Positions 15,539 to 26,300 of a stretch of 64,000 nt of DNA are shown one piece after another. Made by a program: the position numbers and the translations under genes. Position 1 is the first letter of the stretch, and every line of letters begins with the position of its first letter. Source of the stretch: Leptospira_A sp046736045 (lineage in GTDB: Bacteria; Spirochaetota; Leptospiria; Leptospirales; Leptospiraceae); the NCBI RefSeq assembly GCF_046736045.1, contig NZ_CP177134.1, positions 2,666,001-2,730,000 of the forward strand, in the 5' to 3' direction. Below the pieces are notes generated by a model. It saw only the letters and a program-made list of their open reading frames with translations, did no database searches and was not told the origin of the DNA.

Positions 15539-18202
15539 ATGATCACCACTCTTATGATGTTACTCGGACTTTCAGGCGCAGGCGCCGGATTGTACAATGT
15601 AATCAAAGAGCCTTCTTCCGGTACCGACAAAGGACGGGGAGGAGAAGATGATGGTGGTGGAAGCAGCAGACGGAGACGGGAACGAAAGCGCGCCCGGGAA
15701 GAAAGCCAACAATCGGACGAGGGAGACGGTTTGGGCGATTTGCCTCCTCCCAAATGGGGCGGGCGGGGAAAGGAAGTTCCCTTTCAAACTCCCAAAGGTC
15801 TGCCGGATCAGGAACAAAGATCACCGAAACCGGTTGCAAACGATTTACCTGACTTAGGTGATGATGAGGATAACTCCGGTTATCCGGCGGCGCAGACTCC
15901 TTCCAAAGGGGGGAGATCCAGAGACAAAAATAGAAAAAAGGAAACCAAGCCACAATCTTTAGAAGACATTCCTCTCGGGGAATTCGGTGAAAATGAAGAT
16001 GATCCCGATCTGGCTCAAAATTTAAAGCCGAGAAGGGATAAACCGGAATTATCTTTTTCTGCCGATGATATCATCTCCAAAAATTCAAAATATTCGTTTC
16101 ACAGAAGACCTCTGTTGAATGCGGAAGCATTGATCGAATCGGATCATGTAGAAGAAGCGATTGAGATCTATACCCGAACGGGAGATCGAATTCCTGACCA
16201 GGAAATTAAGAATAAAATCCAAAAAAATATCAAAGATCTGGAAGAATACATCGAGTTAGGCGGTGGAGATCAGATCTATGAACCGGAACTTCCCAAAGGC
16301 AAAACGGAAGAACCGAAAACAAAAAAGGATTCCAAAAAAGAAAAGTTAAGCGAAGGTCAAAATGCGGATTATCAGGATTTTGTTTCCGCATTGAAACAAG
16401 TGTCCGAGGTATTTGCAGAATCTATTGCAAAAGCGATTCAATATGCCCAGTCGACACCTCCGGGAGGAGGAAACCAACCACAGCCACCCGTTTCTCCGGG
16501 TTCACCTAACAATCAACCAAGTGCGATAGATTCTAATAACACGCCCCAAAAACCAGGCAATGCGGAAACAAGAACAACAGATTCCGGAGGAGGCAGTCCT
16601 TATACACTTCCTCCTCCAGGTGCTGTCGGTGCCGATTTTTTACATCCGCTCGTGTATCAATTTTTAAAAGATGCACCTCCTCTCCCTGACTACTCCCATG
16701 TGGGAGAAAAAGAAACAAAGGGGAACTATGAAAATCTTCTCAAGTCCTTAAACCAAGGATTGATGGCCCCTCCCTCCGCAGGAGGTCCTATCGTATTACC
16801 GCCTAATTTTCCAAATACGGGAACCGGGCCAGCCCCGATGGAGGGCGCAAGTCCTGCGGCTTCCGGAATCGTAGGCCCTTTTTATCTACCGAATCCGGGT
16901 CAAATTCAATCCGACTTTCAAAATTTATCGGAGGCACTTTCAAAGGCGACCGGGGAAGTTGAGAATTTAGGTACGATTGCAGGCGGAATGGAATCTGCAT
17001 TAGGTGCCAACTCCAAATCTAAGGACTTGGCAGGACTTGATCTTCCGGATGATACTTTCTTTTCCAATGATTGGAAACAATTCAGAGATCTTCCTTTGGT
17101 GGACCGCAGGTCAGGTAAAGAAAGAAGAGTCAATTCCGACAGAAGGGAAAATCAAGCGGGAAGAAAAGACCGTAGATCCGGAATTGAACGGAGAAAGAGC
17201 GATAAATTCAAAGAAAGAGAAGATTATCTAAAAGACAAAGCGGTTCAGAAATTAGAATCGGATGTAAAGAAAGCGCAAGCCTTACCCAAATCATCGTTAA
17301 ATGATTTACTCGCTCCTTATTTTCCTTCTCTTCCTCAAAGACTCAATCTCCCTCCCGGAAATGATATCCAACCGAAACCCGAACCCGGTGAAAAGTTGGA
17401 TCTTCCCGATCCTTTAACCAAAGACATTCCTAAGGAAGAAGAATGGATCGGGGACGAATCGGAATGGTTTGAAGAAACCACAAAGGCACTTCGCAAAGAA
17501 GTCGATCTACCGGCTCCGGTTGATCCTTATGATTATTCCAGCACGGCACCTAAGATTGGTTTACCGGATGCGATTGATCCTGCGAAAGCGAAATCGGAAA
17601 CCGTGATTGAAACGGATGATCCCATCCAAGTGGAATTGATGGGAGGACCTACTCAGAAGGAAGAACTGAAAATCGGTCTTCCCGATCCTGATGAAGTATA
17701 CAGGGACAGACCTTTTAAAAAAGGAGAAGAGGGAACCGGGACTTATGAAGATGAAGAGCCCGAGTTGGATACGGAACCTCCTGAAATCGAGATCGTTGAT
17801 GGAAATTTGGACGAAATCCCTGAGGCGACGGATACTCCGGATGAGCTTGCTGAAAAGGCGGAAGAAGAACCGGAAAAAATCATTCATGGGGTTTTGGAAT
17901 TAAAACCTCCGGAAGCGGATGATGCACCGTTTTTAACCCTTACATACGATTTCGGAAAGATACCGCATGCGTTCCGTTTGTCGAAGAATTATTCGATTAT
18001 GGAATATTCATATTTCAAATATAAGCCTATGTTGATGAAGGCTCAGGAATTCGCCCGAAGAAAAATGCTTAAAAACGCTTTGAACTATTATCGTGTGATC
18101 AAATCGCAAAATATTCCTCCCGAACTTCGTAAAATGATCAATAGAAACATCAGAGATATTACCGAGTTTATGGAAAAATTCCTAATGGCCAAGGGCGGTT
18201 AG
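15539..18202 (+). CDS. large low-complexity protein with a helical module at each end
   Basis: This is an 887-residue protein of unknown family. The N-terminus has one short hydrophobic segment (ITTLMMLLGLSGAGAGLYNV), a possible membrane anchor. Most of the chain is Pro/Gly/Ser/Glu/Lys-rich and looks disordered, with proline runs such as QPQPPVSPGSP and a basic repeat (DRRSGKERR, DRRSGIERR) near residues 523-550. Two similar helical modules bracket this: residues about 190-240 and about 830-885. They align as P-(L/M)-L, an A-(I/L)-x2-Y helix, an IP turn, then NI(K/R)D. They resemble single TPR-like hairpins, suggesting a scaffold or tether that binds partners at both ends. AAGG precedes the ATG. 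Confidence 0.75.
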   Translation: MITTLMMLLGLSGAGAGLYNVIKEPSSGTDKGRGGEDDGGGSSRRRRERKRAREESQQSDEGDGLGDLPPPKWGGRGKEVPFQTPKGLPDQEQRSPKPVANDLPDLGDDEDNSGYPAAQTPSKGGRSRDKNRKKETKPQSLEDIPLGEFGENEDDPDLAQNLKPRRDKPELSFSADDIISKNSKYSFHRRPLLNAEALIESDHVEEAIEIYTRTGDRIPDQEIKNKIQKNIKDLEEYIELGGGDQIYEPELPKGKTEEPKTKKDSKKEKLSEGQNADYQDFVSALKQVSEVFAESIAKAIQYAQSTPPGGGNQPQPPVSPGSPNNQPSAIDSNNTPQKPGNAETRTTDSGGGSPYTLPPPGAVGADFLHPLVYQFLKDAPPLPDYSHVGEKETKGNYENLLKSLNQGLMAPPSAGGPIVLPPNFPNTGTGPAPMEGASPAASGIVGPFYLPNPGQIQSDFQNLSEALSKATGEVENLGTIAGGMESALGANSKSKDLAGLDLPDDTFFSNDWKQFRDLPLVDRRSGKERRVNSDRRENQAGRKDRRSGIERRKSDKFKEREDYLKDKAVQKLESDVKKAQALPKSSLNDLLAPYFPSLPQRLNLPPGNDIQPKPEPGEKLDLPDPLTKDIPKEEEWIGDESEWFEETTKALRKEVDLPAPVDPYDYSSTAPKIGLPDAIDPAKAKSETVIETDDPIQVELMGGPTQKEELKIGLPDPDEVYRDRPFKKGEEGTGTYEDEEPELDTEPPEIEIVDGNLDEIPEATDTPDELAEKAEEEPEKIIHGVLELKPPEADDAPFLTLTYDFGKIPHAFRLSKNYSIMEYSYFKYKPMLMKAQEFARRKMLKNALNYYRVIKSQNIPPELRKMINRNIRDITEFMEKFLMAKGG

Positions 18203-18215
18203 GAACGATTTCCTA
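18200..18215 (+). terminator. weak candidate terminator overlapping the stop codon
   Basis: TAGGAA-CGAT-TTCCTA is a perfect 6-bp stem whose left arm contains the TAG stop of the preceding gene. A T-rich stretch follows, though it is interrupted by GACAAA, so termination efficiency is doubtful. Confidence 0.3.
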
Positions 18216-18376
18216 TTTGACAAATTTTTATTTTTTCTATCAGTTGTAAGTAACCAAGAGGTATTTTCACCGATGAGACTGACCGCCTAATTCCTGGTAA
18301 ACCGCTACTTTAAAATCATTTCTTAAATACGTACGTTTGCCCGGACTTTTTGTTCTTTGAACCAAAGGGGGCATCT

Positions 18377-19863
18377 ATGTTATCTCATCTTTCCTTTCAT
18401 AATCTTTCTTTCCGATTTCCTAATTCATCTTCTTATTTAATGAAGAATGTAAATCTTCATTTCAGAAATCATTGGACGGGAGTCGTTGGCAGAAACGGTT
18501 CGGGAAAAACCACTCTCGCCAAACTAATCACAGGTGAACTGAAGGTCGACGAAGGAGAAATCATCGGTAATGAAGGAGTTGAATATTACCCTCAGGAACC
18601 TGTTTTAAAATATGAAAATCTGGAAGAGTTTTTGTACGACGACTCGAACGAATCCGGGTTTTGGAGAAACAGACTTTCTGTTGATTATGATTTTTTAGAA
18701 CGAATCGACCATTTGAGTTATGGTGAAAAGAAGCGAACGCTTTTGGCAATGGCGGTTTTTTACAATCCGAAGATTTTGATTTTGGATGAACCGACAAATC
18801 ATTTGGATCAAGAGAGTAGGGATTTGTTTATCGCTGCCATGTCGGAATACAAAGGGATTGGAATTCTGATCAGTCATGATCGTGAATTATTGGATTTTTG
18901 CAACGCTTGTGTTTTTATGAACCCACCTTCTGTGACACTTAGAATTGGAAATTATACCCGGGGCTTTTTGGAAAAAAACAGAGAAGAAGAAGAAGTTTCG
19001 AATAGGCTTGTGCAGATTCATAAAGCCAAAAAAAAATTGGAAAAGGAATTGGAAAGACGTACCCAGGAAGCCATGGGTGCCGATCGGAAAGGTCGAAGAA
19101 GGGGCTTGATTTGCATGATCATGACGGTCGGGCCCGAATCGGACTTGCTCGTGTAACAGGAAAAGACGGACATGCCGGAAAATTAAAATCCCAGTTGGAA
19201 AGTAGAGTCGGTCAGATTACCAAAAAAGAATCGGATCTGAAAATGAAAGTCTCCAAAAAGGAAACATTAGGCGCTAGTTGGGAGACTGATTTTTCGAGAA
19301 AAGATTTTTTGTTTTTTCAGGAAGAGTCAGAATTGGATTTCGGATATTTAAAACTTTCATTGGGAAATTTATCAATTTTACCCGAGTCGAAGATTGTTTT
19401 AACAGGCAAAAACGGCTCCGGGAAATCCAGCTTTCTGAAATGGATTTTCGACAAACTGAATCTAACAAATGATAAAGTTTTTTATCTTCCTCAGGAATTG
19501 ACAGATGAAGATAAAATCGGCATTGAGCTTTCCTTACGAAATTCGGATGCAAAGAAAAGAGGAGATATCCTTTCCGTAATTCATAGTTTGGGAACCGATC
19601 CTCTAAGAGTTTTGGAATCGGATCGTTTGAGTCCGGGGGAATGGAAAAAACTTTCTTTTGCGATAGCGCTCGGGAGCCATCCGGAATTATTGATTTTGGA
19701 CGAACCGACAAATCATTTGGATCTGGTTTCGATCGAAGTTTTGGAATCGATCTTAACCTCCGTAAATTCTTCCATTTTACTCGTAAGCCATGACAGTCGG
19801 TTTTTAGAAAGGCTTTCTTTTCTGGAATGGAAAATTCAAAATGGAAAATTATCTTCCGTATAA
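18377..19863 (+). pseudogene. ABC-F family ATPase broken by a 1-nt frameshift
   Basis: Two reading frames together encode one ABC-F protein of about 495 residues, a family of duplicated-ATPase proteins that act on ribosomes rather than as transporters. Frame one (18377-19156) has Walker A GRNGSGKTT, signature LSYGEKKR, Walker B ILILDEPTNHLD and the inter-domain linker. Frame two carries HDHDGRARIGLARVTGKDG, Walker A GKNGSGKSS, signature LSPGEWKK and LLILDEPTNHLD. The frames meet at GGCTTG-ATTTGCAT (19103-19114), where one G appears lost after 19108; restoring it gives the expected RRGLDLHDHDG. The start at ATG 18377 follows AAAGGGGG. It is either a recent inactivating mutation or a sequence error; no classical slippery heptamer is present. 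Confidence 0.8.
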
Positions 19864-19932
19864 GAAAATATCACCATTTTTTACAGGACATTTGTCCGGG
19901 GAATTTGGTAAAATTCGATTTAAGGTTATCTC

Positions 19933-22900
19933 TTGCCCATACGACATTTCACAAGTCTATCTTTGCATGATATCAGCTTTCTTTTATCCCAAAACTTATG
20001 GGAGGAGAGAAAAAAATATCCTCTGAAAGCTCCTATTGTAATCATCCCCAACCTAAACATGCGTAGGTGGTTGGATTTGAATTTAGCACGCGTAAGCAGG
20101 CTGTCGATACAGATTCGTTATCAATTTTTAGAAAGATTTTTTGAAGAATATTATCTGGATCGTGCGGGAATGGAATACGATTCTTTGGTTAGAACGTTTC
20201 CCGGACCGGGAACGATTCAAAAAAAAATATTGTCCTACCTGATTCAAAACAAAGACAAAGATGAATTCGGTTTTTTGTCTTCTTATCTGACTAGCATTCC
20301 CCGCGTATTTTCTTTGAGTTCCAAACTGGCATTGCTTTTTCGGGATTATGAATTGAACAGGTCGGATTGGATTGAAGATTGGGCAAAAGAAAACGGAATC
20401 AATATCCCTTCCGTTTCCAAAAAAAAATCAAAACTACCACCTGATAATGATTATCTGAGGATGGAAAAAAAAGTTTATCAGGATATATTTTTAGACCCGT
20501 CGTTTACTGAAGAAAATCTACAATCTTCGATTCACTTTTTTCTAAAAGAATCTCAAAAGAAAAAGGAAGATTTTACAAGCGGATTTTCTTCCGTTCATTT
20601 GTTTTGCCTTTCCAATCTGGCGGATACTTATATGGGAATTTTAGAATCCATGTCGGAGATAGATGATTTTCCCATTCATATCTATCAGTTCCATAGTGGA
20701 ATTTCCAATATTCCCAAAAATAGTTTAATCCCTGTTCGTTGGTCAAAGCCTCAGGTTCATACTCATAATCGAATCAGAAGCACTCAGAAATTATCAAAAA
20801 AAGATTTGGAACCGAAGCAGGTATATCCGGATGGCCTGGGTTTGTTGCGGAAGTTATTGTCCGGAAAATCAAACGAATCTTCGGTTGGTTCGGAAACTTC
20901 CTCTACAGACGATTTTTCTGTACGTTTTTGGAATGCTCCGTCCGCTTTTCGTGAAATGGAAGCGGTAGCCAATGATATTTTGTATAAGATAAAAAACGAT
21001 CCTGAACTTTCCTATGTTGACTTCGCCGTTTTACTCACCGACATTAAAACATACCGACCGACCGTAGAATGGATATTTGACGGAGGACTGCTCATTCAAA
21101 GTTCTGAGACAGCGGAACCGATTCGGAAAAAAATTCCTTATTCATTAACGGACATTAAAGCAAGTGACTCTTCCCATCTTTATTTGGGGTTTATGGGTTT
21201 TTGGGATTTATGTTCGGGAAAGGGGATTACCAAAGAATCCTTTCTGAATTTGTTGCGCAATCCGTTGTTTCTTTCCAAATCCGATATTGATGATGAAACA
21301 TTGATCCGATTGGAAGAATTAATTGAACTAACAGGCGTTCAATACGAAGAAGAGGGAAGAGAAAAGGAAGGATTTCAGATTTCGTCCGGATTACGCCGGG
21401 TTCGTTTGTCTGCCGTAATAGATCCCGATTCATCCTGGGAAAATTACGGAGAGATGCTTCTTCCTATGGAATCCGAAGAAGACCCGGTTACCTTAACCGA
21501 AATTTGGGAACTTGTTTTTCAATCGAGAAACAAACTGCATGGGATTTTGGAAAAAGGAAACTGGTGGAAAGATGAGTTCATTGTCGTTCGGGAGATATTG
21601 GAATCTTTATTTGAAATTTCCGAAAATTCAGGCGAAACACATTTGTTTCATTCTTTTTTAGAATCCCTTTTCGAATGGGATGGTTTGGAAGAATTAACAG
21701 AAGCAGACGGAATTCAATTTTTGCGTTTTGTCACAGAACAGTCGTTTGATAAAATACCATATAGGAAAGGGGACTATCTGACTGGTGGCGTGACGATTTC
21801 ATTACTTCAACCGATGAGACCGATTCCTTTCAAACATGTATATATACTCGGGTTGGGTGAAGGAAAATTTCCCGGTTCCAAAGATCTTTCTCCTTTGAAC
21901 CTGAGAAAGGATGTTCAGGAAGATTGGGATGTCAATCGTAAAGAAGTGGGTGAGTCTTTGCTTTGGGAATCATTACATTCCGCAGATGAATCGATTACTT
22001 TAAGTTATGTGGGAAAGAACATCCAGGAAGATAAAGTGTTCGAGCCTTGTTCCTGTTTGTATGAATTGATGTTCGGTTTGGGAATTAAAAAAGCAATGGA
22101 GATCCCTCTTCATTCTTATAGTAGTTTGTATACTCATAAGGAAGAGGAGTTGAAACAAGGATTATTAAGTTTTGATTTTTCGAAACACTGGCTTTCTCTT
22201 CAGAGGAAAGATCATTCTTTACTATCCCGTTTTCAGGATCCCGGTTCTTTGGAGATGATTTCCAAAACAAATCCTTCCCGGTTGGTCAGCCTGAAAGAGA
22301 TTTCCCAATTTTTGGAAGACCCTCTTTCCGCCTACCTCAGCAAAAGACTGGGCATGTATCTGAATGAGGAAGAGGCTGAAAAGGATTCAGGAGAGATTTT
22401 CACCATACAAGAGCTTGGTGAGTCTGTGATCCTGAAGGCAGTCTATGAACAAATGATTCCCGACTTGACCGGAAGCGGGGACTGGCCTTGGGAAGAAAAT
22501 CGTTTAAAGGAACTACTTTGCCGGGAGATAGAAAAGGAACAAGCCAAGGCAAAATTTCCTCAATCCGTTTATGCAGAAGTGAAAGAAGGCGAGCTCTTCA
22601 AGTTCCTGGCAATTACAAATGAGATTTTTAAAACATGGAATCGTGAATTTACAGGCGGGACATACCATCGTTTTTTCAGCTTAGGTGACACAGGACTCTC
22701 CGGGACAGTGTGTAAAAAAATTCCCTCTTTGAAAATAGAATCTGTGGAGATTGTAGGGGAATGGGAACATGTGATCGAAAAGAACGGAGTCTGCTATTGG
22801 ATTTTACCCAAACTTTTGGACAAAGATCCTGAGATCGACTGGAACGGGTACGCAGACTATTGGAAAAAGATGAGCTTTCCTTTCTTGAGTTCGATTGCGG

Positions 22901-23343
22901 TCTCAGCTTCGCAGCTTTCCGATTTTAGAATCTATTCCTTTCGTTCCCGACCCAAAGGAGATCCGAAGAAAAAAGGAGATGATCATTTTTCAATTCGTTA
23001 TCAGACCAAAGATGCAACGGAAAATACATCCTACCTTTCCAAACTTGTAAAACTTTTTCTGAAGGAAGAACCGTATTTTTTTCCGAGATATGCATTTTTG
23101 GAATATTATACAAGAGTTGAAAAAAGTTCGGGAAAAAATCCAGACCTTCCTCTCCTGACGGAAATTTATAATGATGAGTCTGCCTGGAAGCGATATCTGA
23201 GCGAAGAAGCGGAAACCATCGAATCAGGCTTAGACTCGTTAGTTGGATTATATCCTGATTTACATTCCTTGATCGTTTCATCATCAATCGGTTATGCGAA
23301 AGACTTTTACCAGCCCTTCCTGGATTGGAGGATTCACTTATGA
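19933..23343 (+). CDS. recC: exodeoxyribonuclease V subunit gamma (RecC)
   Basis: The 1136-residue product fits RecC, the Chi-scanning subunit of the RecBCD helicase-nuclease that resects double-strand breaks. Diagnostic features are the N-terminal PIVIIPNLNMRRWLDLNLAR and the middle motif GGVTISLLQPMRPIPFKHVY with VYILGLGEGKFPG, which is very typical of RecC. The family lacks functional helicase and nuclease motifs, and none are seen here. The start is TTG at 19933 after AAGGTT; no better ATG exists upstream in frame. Its stop overlaps the recB start (ATGA), and recD follows, so all three subunits are made from one message. Confidence 0.9.
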   Translation: MPIRHFTSLSLHDISFLLSQNLWEERKKYPLKAPIVIIPNLNMRRWLDLNLARVSRLSIQIRYQFLERFFEEYYLDRAGMEYDSLVRTFPGPGTIQKKILSYLIQNKDKDEFGFLSSYLTSIPRVFSLSSKLALLFRDYELNRSDWIEDWAKENGINIPSVSKKKSKLPPDNDYLRMEKKVYQDIFLDPSFTEENLQSSIHFFLKESQKKKEDFTSGFSSVHLFCLSNLADTYMGILESMSEIDDFPIHIYQFHSGISNIPKNSLIPVRWSKPQVHTHNRIRSTQKLSKKDLEPKQVYPDGLGLLRKLLSGKSNESSVGSETSSTDDFSVRFWNAPSAFREMEAVANDILYKIKNDPELSYVDFAVLLTDIKTYRPTVEWIFDGGLLIQSSETAEPIRKKIPYSLTDIKASDSSHLYLGFMGFWDLCSGKGITKESFLNLLRNPLFLSKSDIDDETLIRLEELIELTGVQYEEEGREKEGFQISSGLRRVRLSAVIDPDSSWENYGEMLLPMESEEDPVTLTEIWELVFQSRNKLHGILEKGNWWKDEFIVVREILESLFEISENSGETHLFHSFLESLFEWDGLEELTEADGIQFLRFVTEQSFDKIPYRKGDYLTGGVTISLLQPMRPIPFKHVYILGLGEGKFPGSKDLSPLNLRKDVQEDWDVNRKEVGESLLWESLHSADESITLSYVGKNIQEDKVFEPCSCLYELMFGLGIKKAMEIPLHSYSSLYTHKEEELKQGLLSFDFSKHWLSLQRKDHSLLSRFQDPGSLEMISKTNPSRLVSLKEISQFLEDPLSAYLSKRLGMYLNEEEAEKDSGEIFTIQELGESVILKAVYEQMIPDLTGSGDWPWEENRLKELLCREIEKEQAKAKFPQSVYAEVKEGELFKFLAITNEIFKTWNREFTGGTYHRFFSLGDTGLSGTVCKKIPSLKIESVEIVGEWEHVIEKNGVCYWILPKLLDKDPEIDWNGYADYWKKMSFPFLSSIAVSASQLSDFRIYSFRSRPKGDPKKKGDDHFSIRYQTKDATENTSYLSKLVKLFLKEEPYFFPRYAFLEYYTRVEKSSGKNPDLPLLTEIYNDESAWKRYLSEEAETIESGLDSLVGLYPDLHSLIVSSSIGYAKDFYQPFLDWRIHL

Positions 23344-26300
23344 GCCTTCGTCCTTATCCGTTGCAACATAGTTTTATAGAAGCCTCGGCCGGCAGCGGGA
23401 AAACCTATACCATTATGGAAATCGTTTCCGACCTGATTCAATTTCATAATATACCTCTGTCGAAGATTTTAATTCTGACTTATACGGAAAAAGCAGCGGG
23501 GGAATTGAAAGACAGAGTCCGTAAAAAACTAACCGAAGAAAAATTGACAGCAGAACTTCGGGAATTGGATTCAACTACCATATCGACGATTCACGGATTT
23601 TGCAATATGATTTTGGGAGAATATCCGATTGAAACGGAAACTTTCGACCATTTTAAAATTACAGATATCCGGTCTAGGGCAAAACTTTCGTTATACGAAT
23701 TGCAGCATAATCTCTGGGAAGGTTTTGTCGAAAAGGACAAACTTTCAGGTTTGTTGTCCGAATCCGGTTTTTTCAAGTCCGTCGACAAGATTCTATTTTC
23801 CGTTGAAAAATTACTTAATGGAAAACCTTATCCTTACCGGATGGAAGAATGGACTTCTGAAAATTTCAAACAAAACACTGCCATTCTCATTTCCGAGAGA
23901 CTAAAGGAAGAATTTAAAACCGGAGAATGGATAAGTTACGATCAGATGGTTTTGAAATTAAGAGATTCTCTTCGAAACAATTTTCATTTGAAAGAAGCAC
24001 TTCAAGGCAGATACCAGGTAGGAATCATAGACGAATTTCAGGATACGGATGCGGGACAGTATGAAATTTTTTCTTCTCTCTTTCTTGAAAAGAAAAATCA
24101 GGCATTGTATCTGATCGGAGACCCGAAACAGTCCATATACGGATTCAGAGGAATCGATTTGGGAACCTACCTTGGGGCAAAACAAGAGTTAATCGCAAGT
24201 GGCGCCAAACTTTTCAATTTGGATTATAATTACCGTTCGGTTCCGGAATTGATCTCTTCTTATAATCAAATCATCGGTCATTTTTTTCCTATTGAAGAAA
24301 TTGAAGAAAAGGTAACTTATACTCCTGTTCTTGTTCCGGAAGGAAATTCCCTGAAAACAAAAAAATCTCCTCTTGATAAGGAAGACTCGATTCATATCTT
24401 GAAACTCTCTGACAATAAACTAGTCATAGGTGAGGCAAGAGACATTTGGATTGATTGCATTGCGAGCGAGATTGATCACATTTTACATTCTGGGAATGTT
24501 CCCGTTTACATTGAAAACGGAAAAGAGAAAAAAATCGGCCCCAAAGACATAGCGGTTCTTGTCGATTCCAGAAGAAATGGGATTCTTGCTGGCCAAGCTT
24601 TGAAAGAGAGAGGGATTCCCTATACGTTGTACAAACAGCAGGGGATTTACCAATCAGATGAAGCAGTTCAGATTCGAAACATTTTGGAATGTTTGCTTGA
24701 TCCGAACAAACCTTCTTCCTACAGAAAAATACTTCTGAGTGATATTTTCCAAATTCATCCCAGGTATCTGGCAGCCTTCGACGAACATTCGATAGACTCA
24801 TATGAAAAGACGATGTTGAATCGCTGGAAAGTGCTTGCTACGGAAAGAAAATTTGCCGAGTTGTTCCGCTCCATCGAGGAAGACAGCCGGATTTTACTCA
24901 ATGAAGAGGAAGCGGATATCATTTGGGAACGAAAGAGAACGAACTACAGACAGATTTTTCGCAAACTGCTTCAGTTCCAAATCACAAAACAGGCTGGTTT
25001 GGAAGAAGTTTTGAAGGAATTGATTCGGCTTGGGGAAGAAAAAACAAACGAAGAAGAACTTCCGTTATATGAAAAAGAAACGGAAAAAGATGCGGTGCAA
25101 ATTCTCACTTTACATGCATCCAAAGGTTTGGAATGGCCGATTGTGTTTCTATTTCATCTGAAAGGATATCAGAATTCATATCATAATACAAGTTATAGTT
25201 ATTCACTGAATGAAAATGGAAAAAGAATTCATCAACTGGATCTTTGGACTCCGGATAATAAAACCTACTTGAGTCAGTTGGTGAGGGAAGACAAACGGTT
25301 GTTTTATGTTGGAATGACTCGACCGAAATATCGGTTGTATCTGCCTTATTTTGAAACGACTTCCAATTCTGCTTATAAAAATTTCGTTCACCCTGCATTG
25401 ACTCAAAGTATAGGGACGGCAGGAATTGCACTAAGAGATTATGTTCCGAGACCCAAGGTAAATCAAAAAATTGAAAATTCTTCAACAACGGCAACTTCGG
25501 GCGATCCTCTTTTTTTTCAGGAATCAAATCGCAGAAAAACAATAACGATGAATAGTTATTCTTCCTTAAGAGCCAAAGAAGAAAAGGAAAGTTCCTTTTT
25601 GTTCAATGAATCCGGCCAGGAAAAAAAATCGGACGATGAGAAAAAGATTACAAAAGAAAAGGAAGATTCTCTTCCTTCTTCAGCAAACACCGGTTCGTAT
25701 TTGCATTCTCTTTTGGAACTATCGGACTTCGATTGGTTTTCCGTAGGAAATTCGAATGATCTGTATCAAAATGAAAAGTTGATCAAACAAATTGATTATC
25801 ATTTGGATCGGTTCGGTATGGTTGCGGATAAGGTTGTTTATGAAAAGAGAACCATCGAAATTTTATGGAATTCTTTGAATGCTGAAGTGAAAACCGATGA
25901 TTCCGTAGTCCGATTGCAGGAGTTAAAGAAGACGGATCGTGTATCTGAAATGGATTTTCATTTGTATTTGGATCATCCCGAATTTAATTCCAAACCCCAA
26001 GGCCCCGGCAATTTTTTAAAAGGTTCCATTGACCTTGTGTTTTCCTTTCAGGGGAAGTTTTATTTGGCGGACTATAAGTCCAATTTACTTTCCGATTATT
26101 CATCGGATCATCTTGATGAGGTGATTCATGATCCGGAAAGCCGTTATGATTTGCAAAGGGATATTTATGCTTTGGTTCTTATCGAATATTTGAAAAACCT
26201 GTACGGTGAAAACGACGCTTTGTCAAAATTAGGTGGTGTTTATTATTTTTTTCTGCGTGGAATGAAAGCAGGCAAAACAGACGGAATTTATTTTGATGGA

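Noticed and set aside
19100..19116. Programmed -1 frameshift in the ABC-F gene
   Set aside because: No slippery heptamer, downstream pseudoknot or upstream ribosome-like site is visible at the junction, and the family does not use frameshifting.
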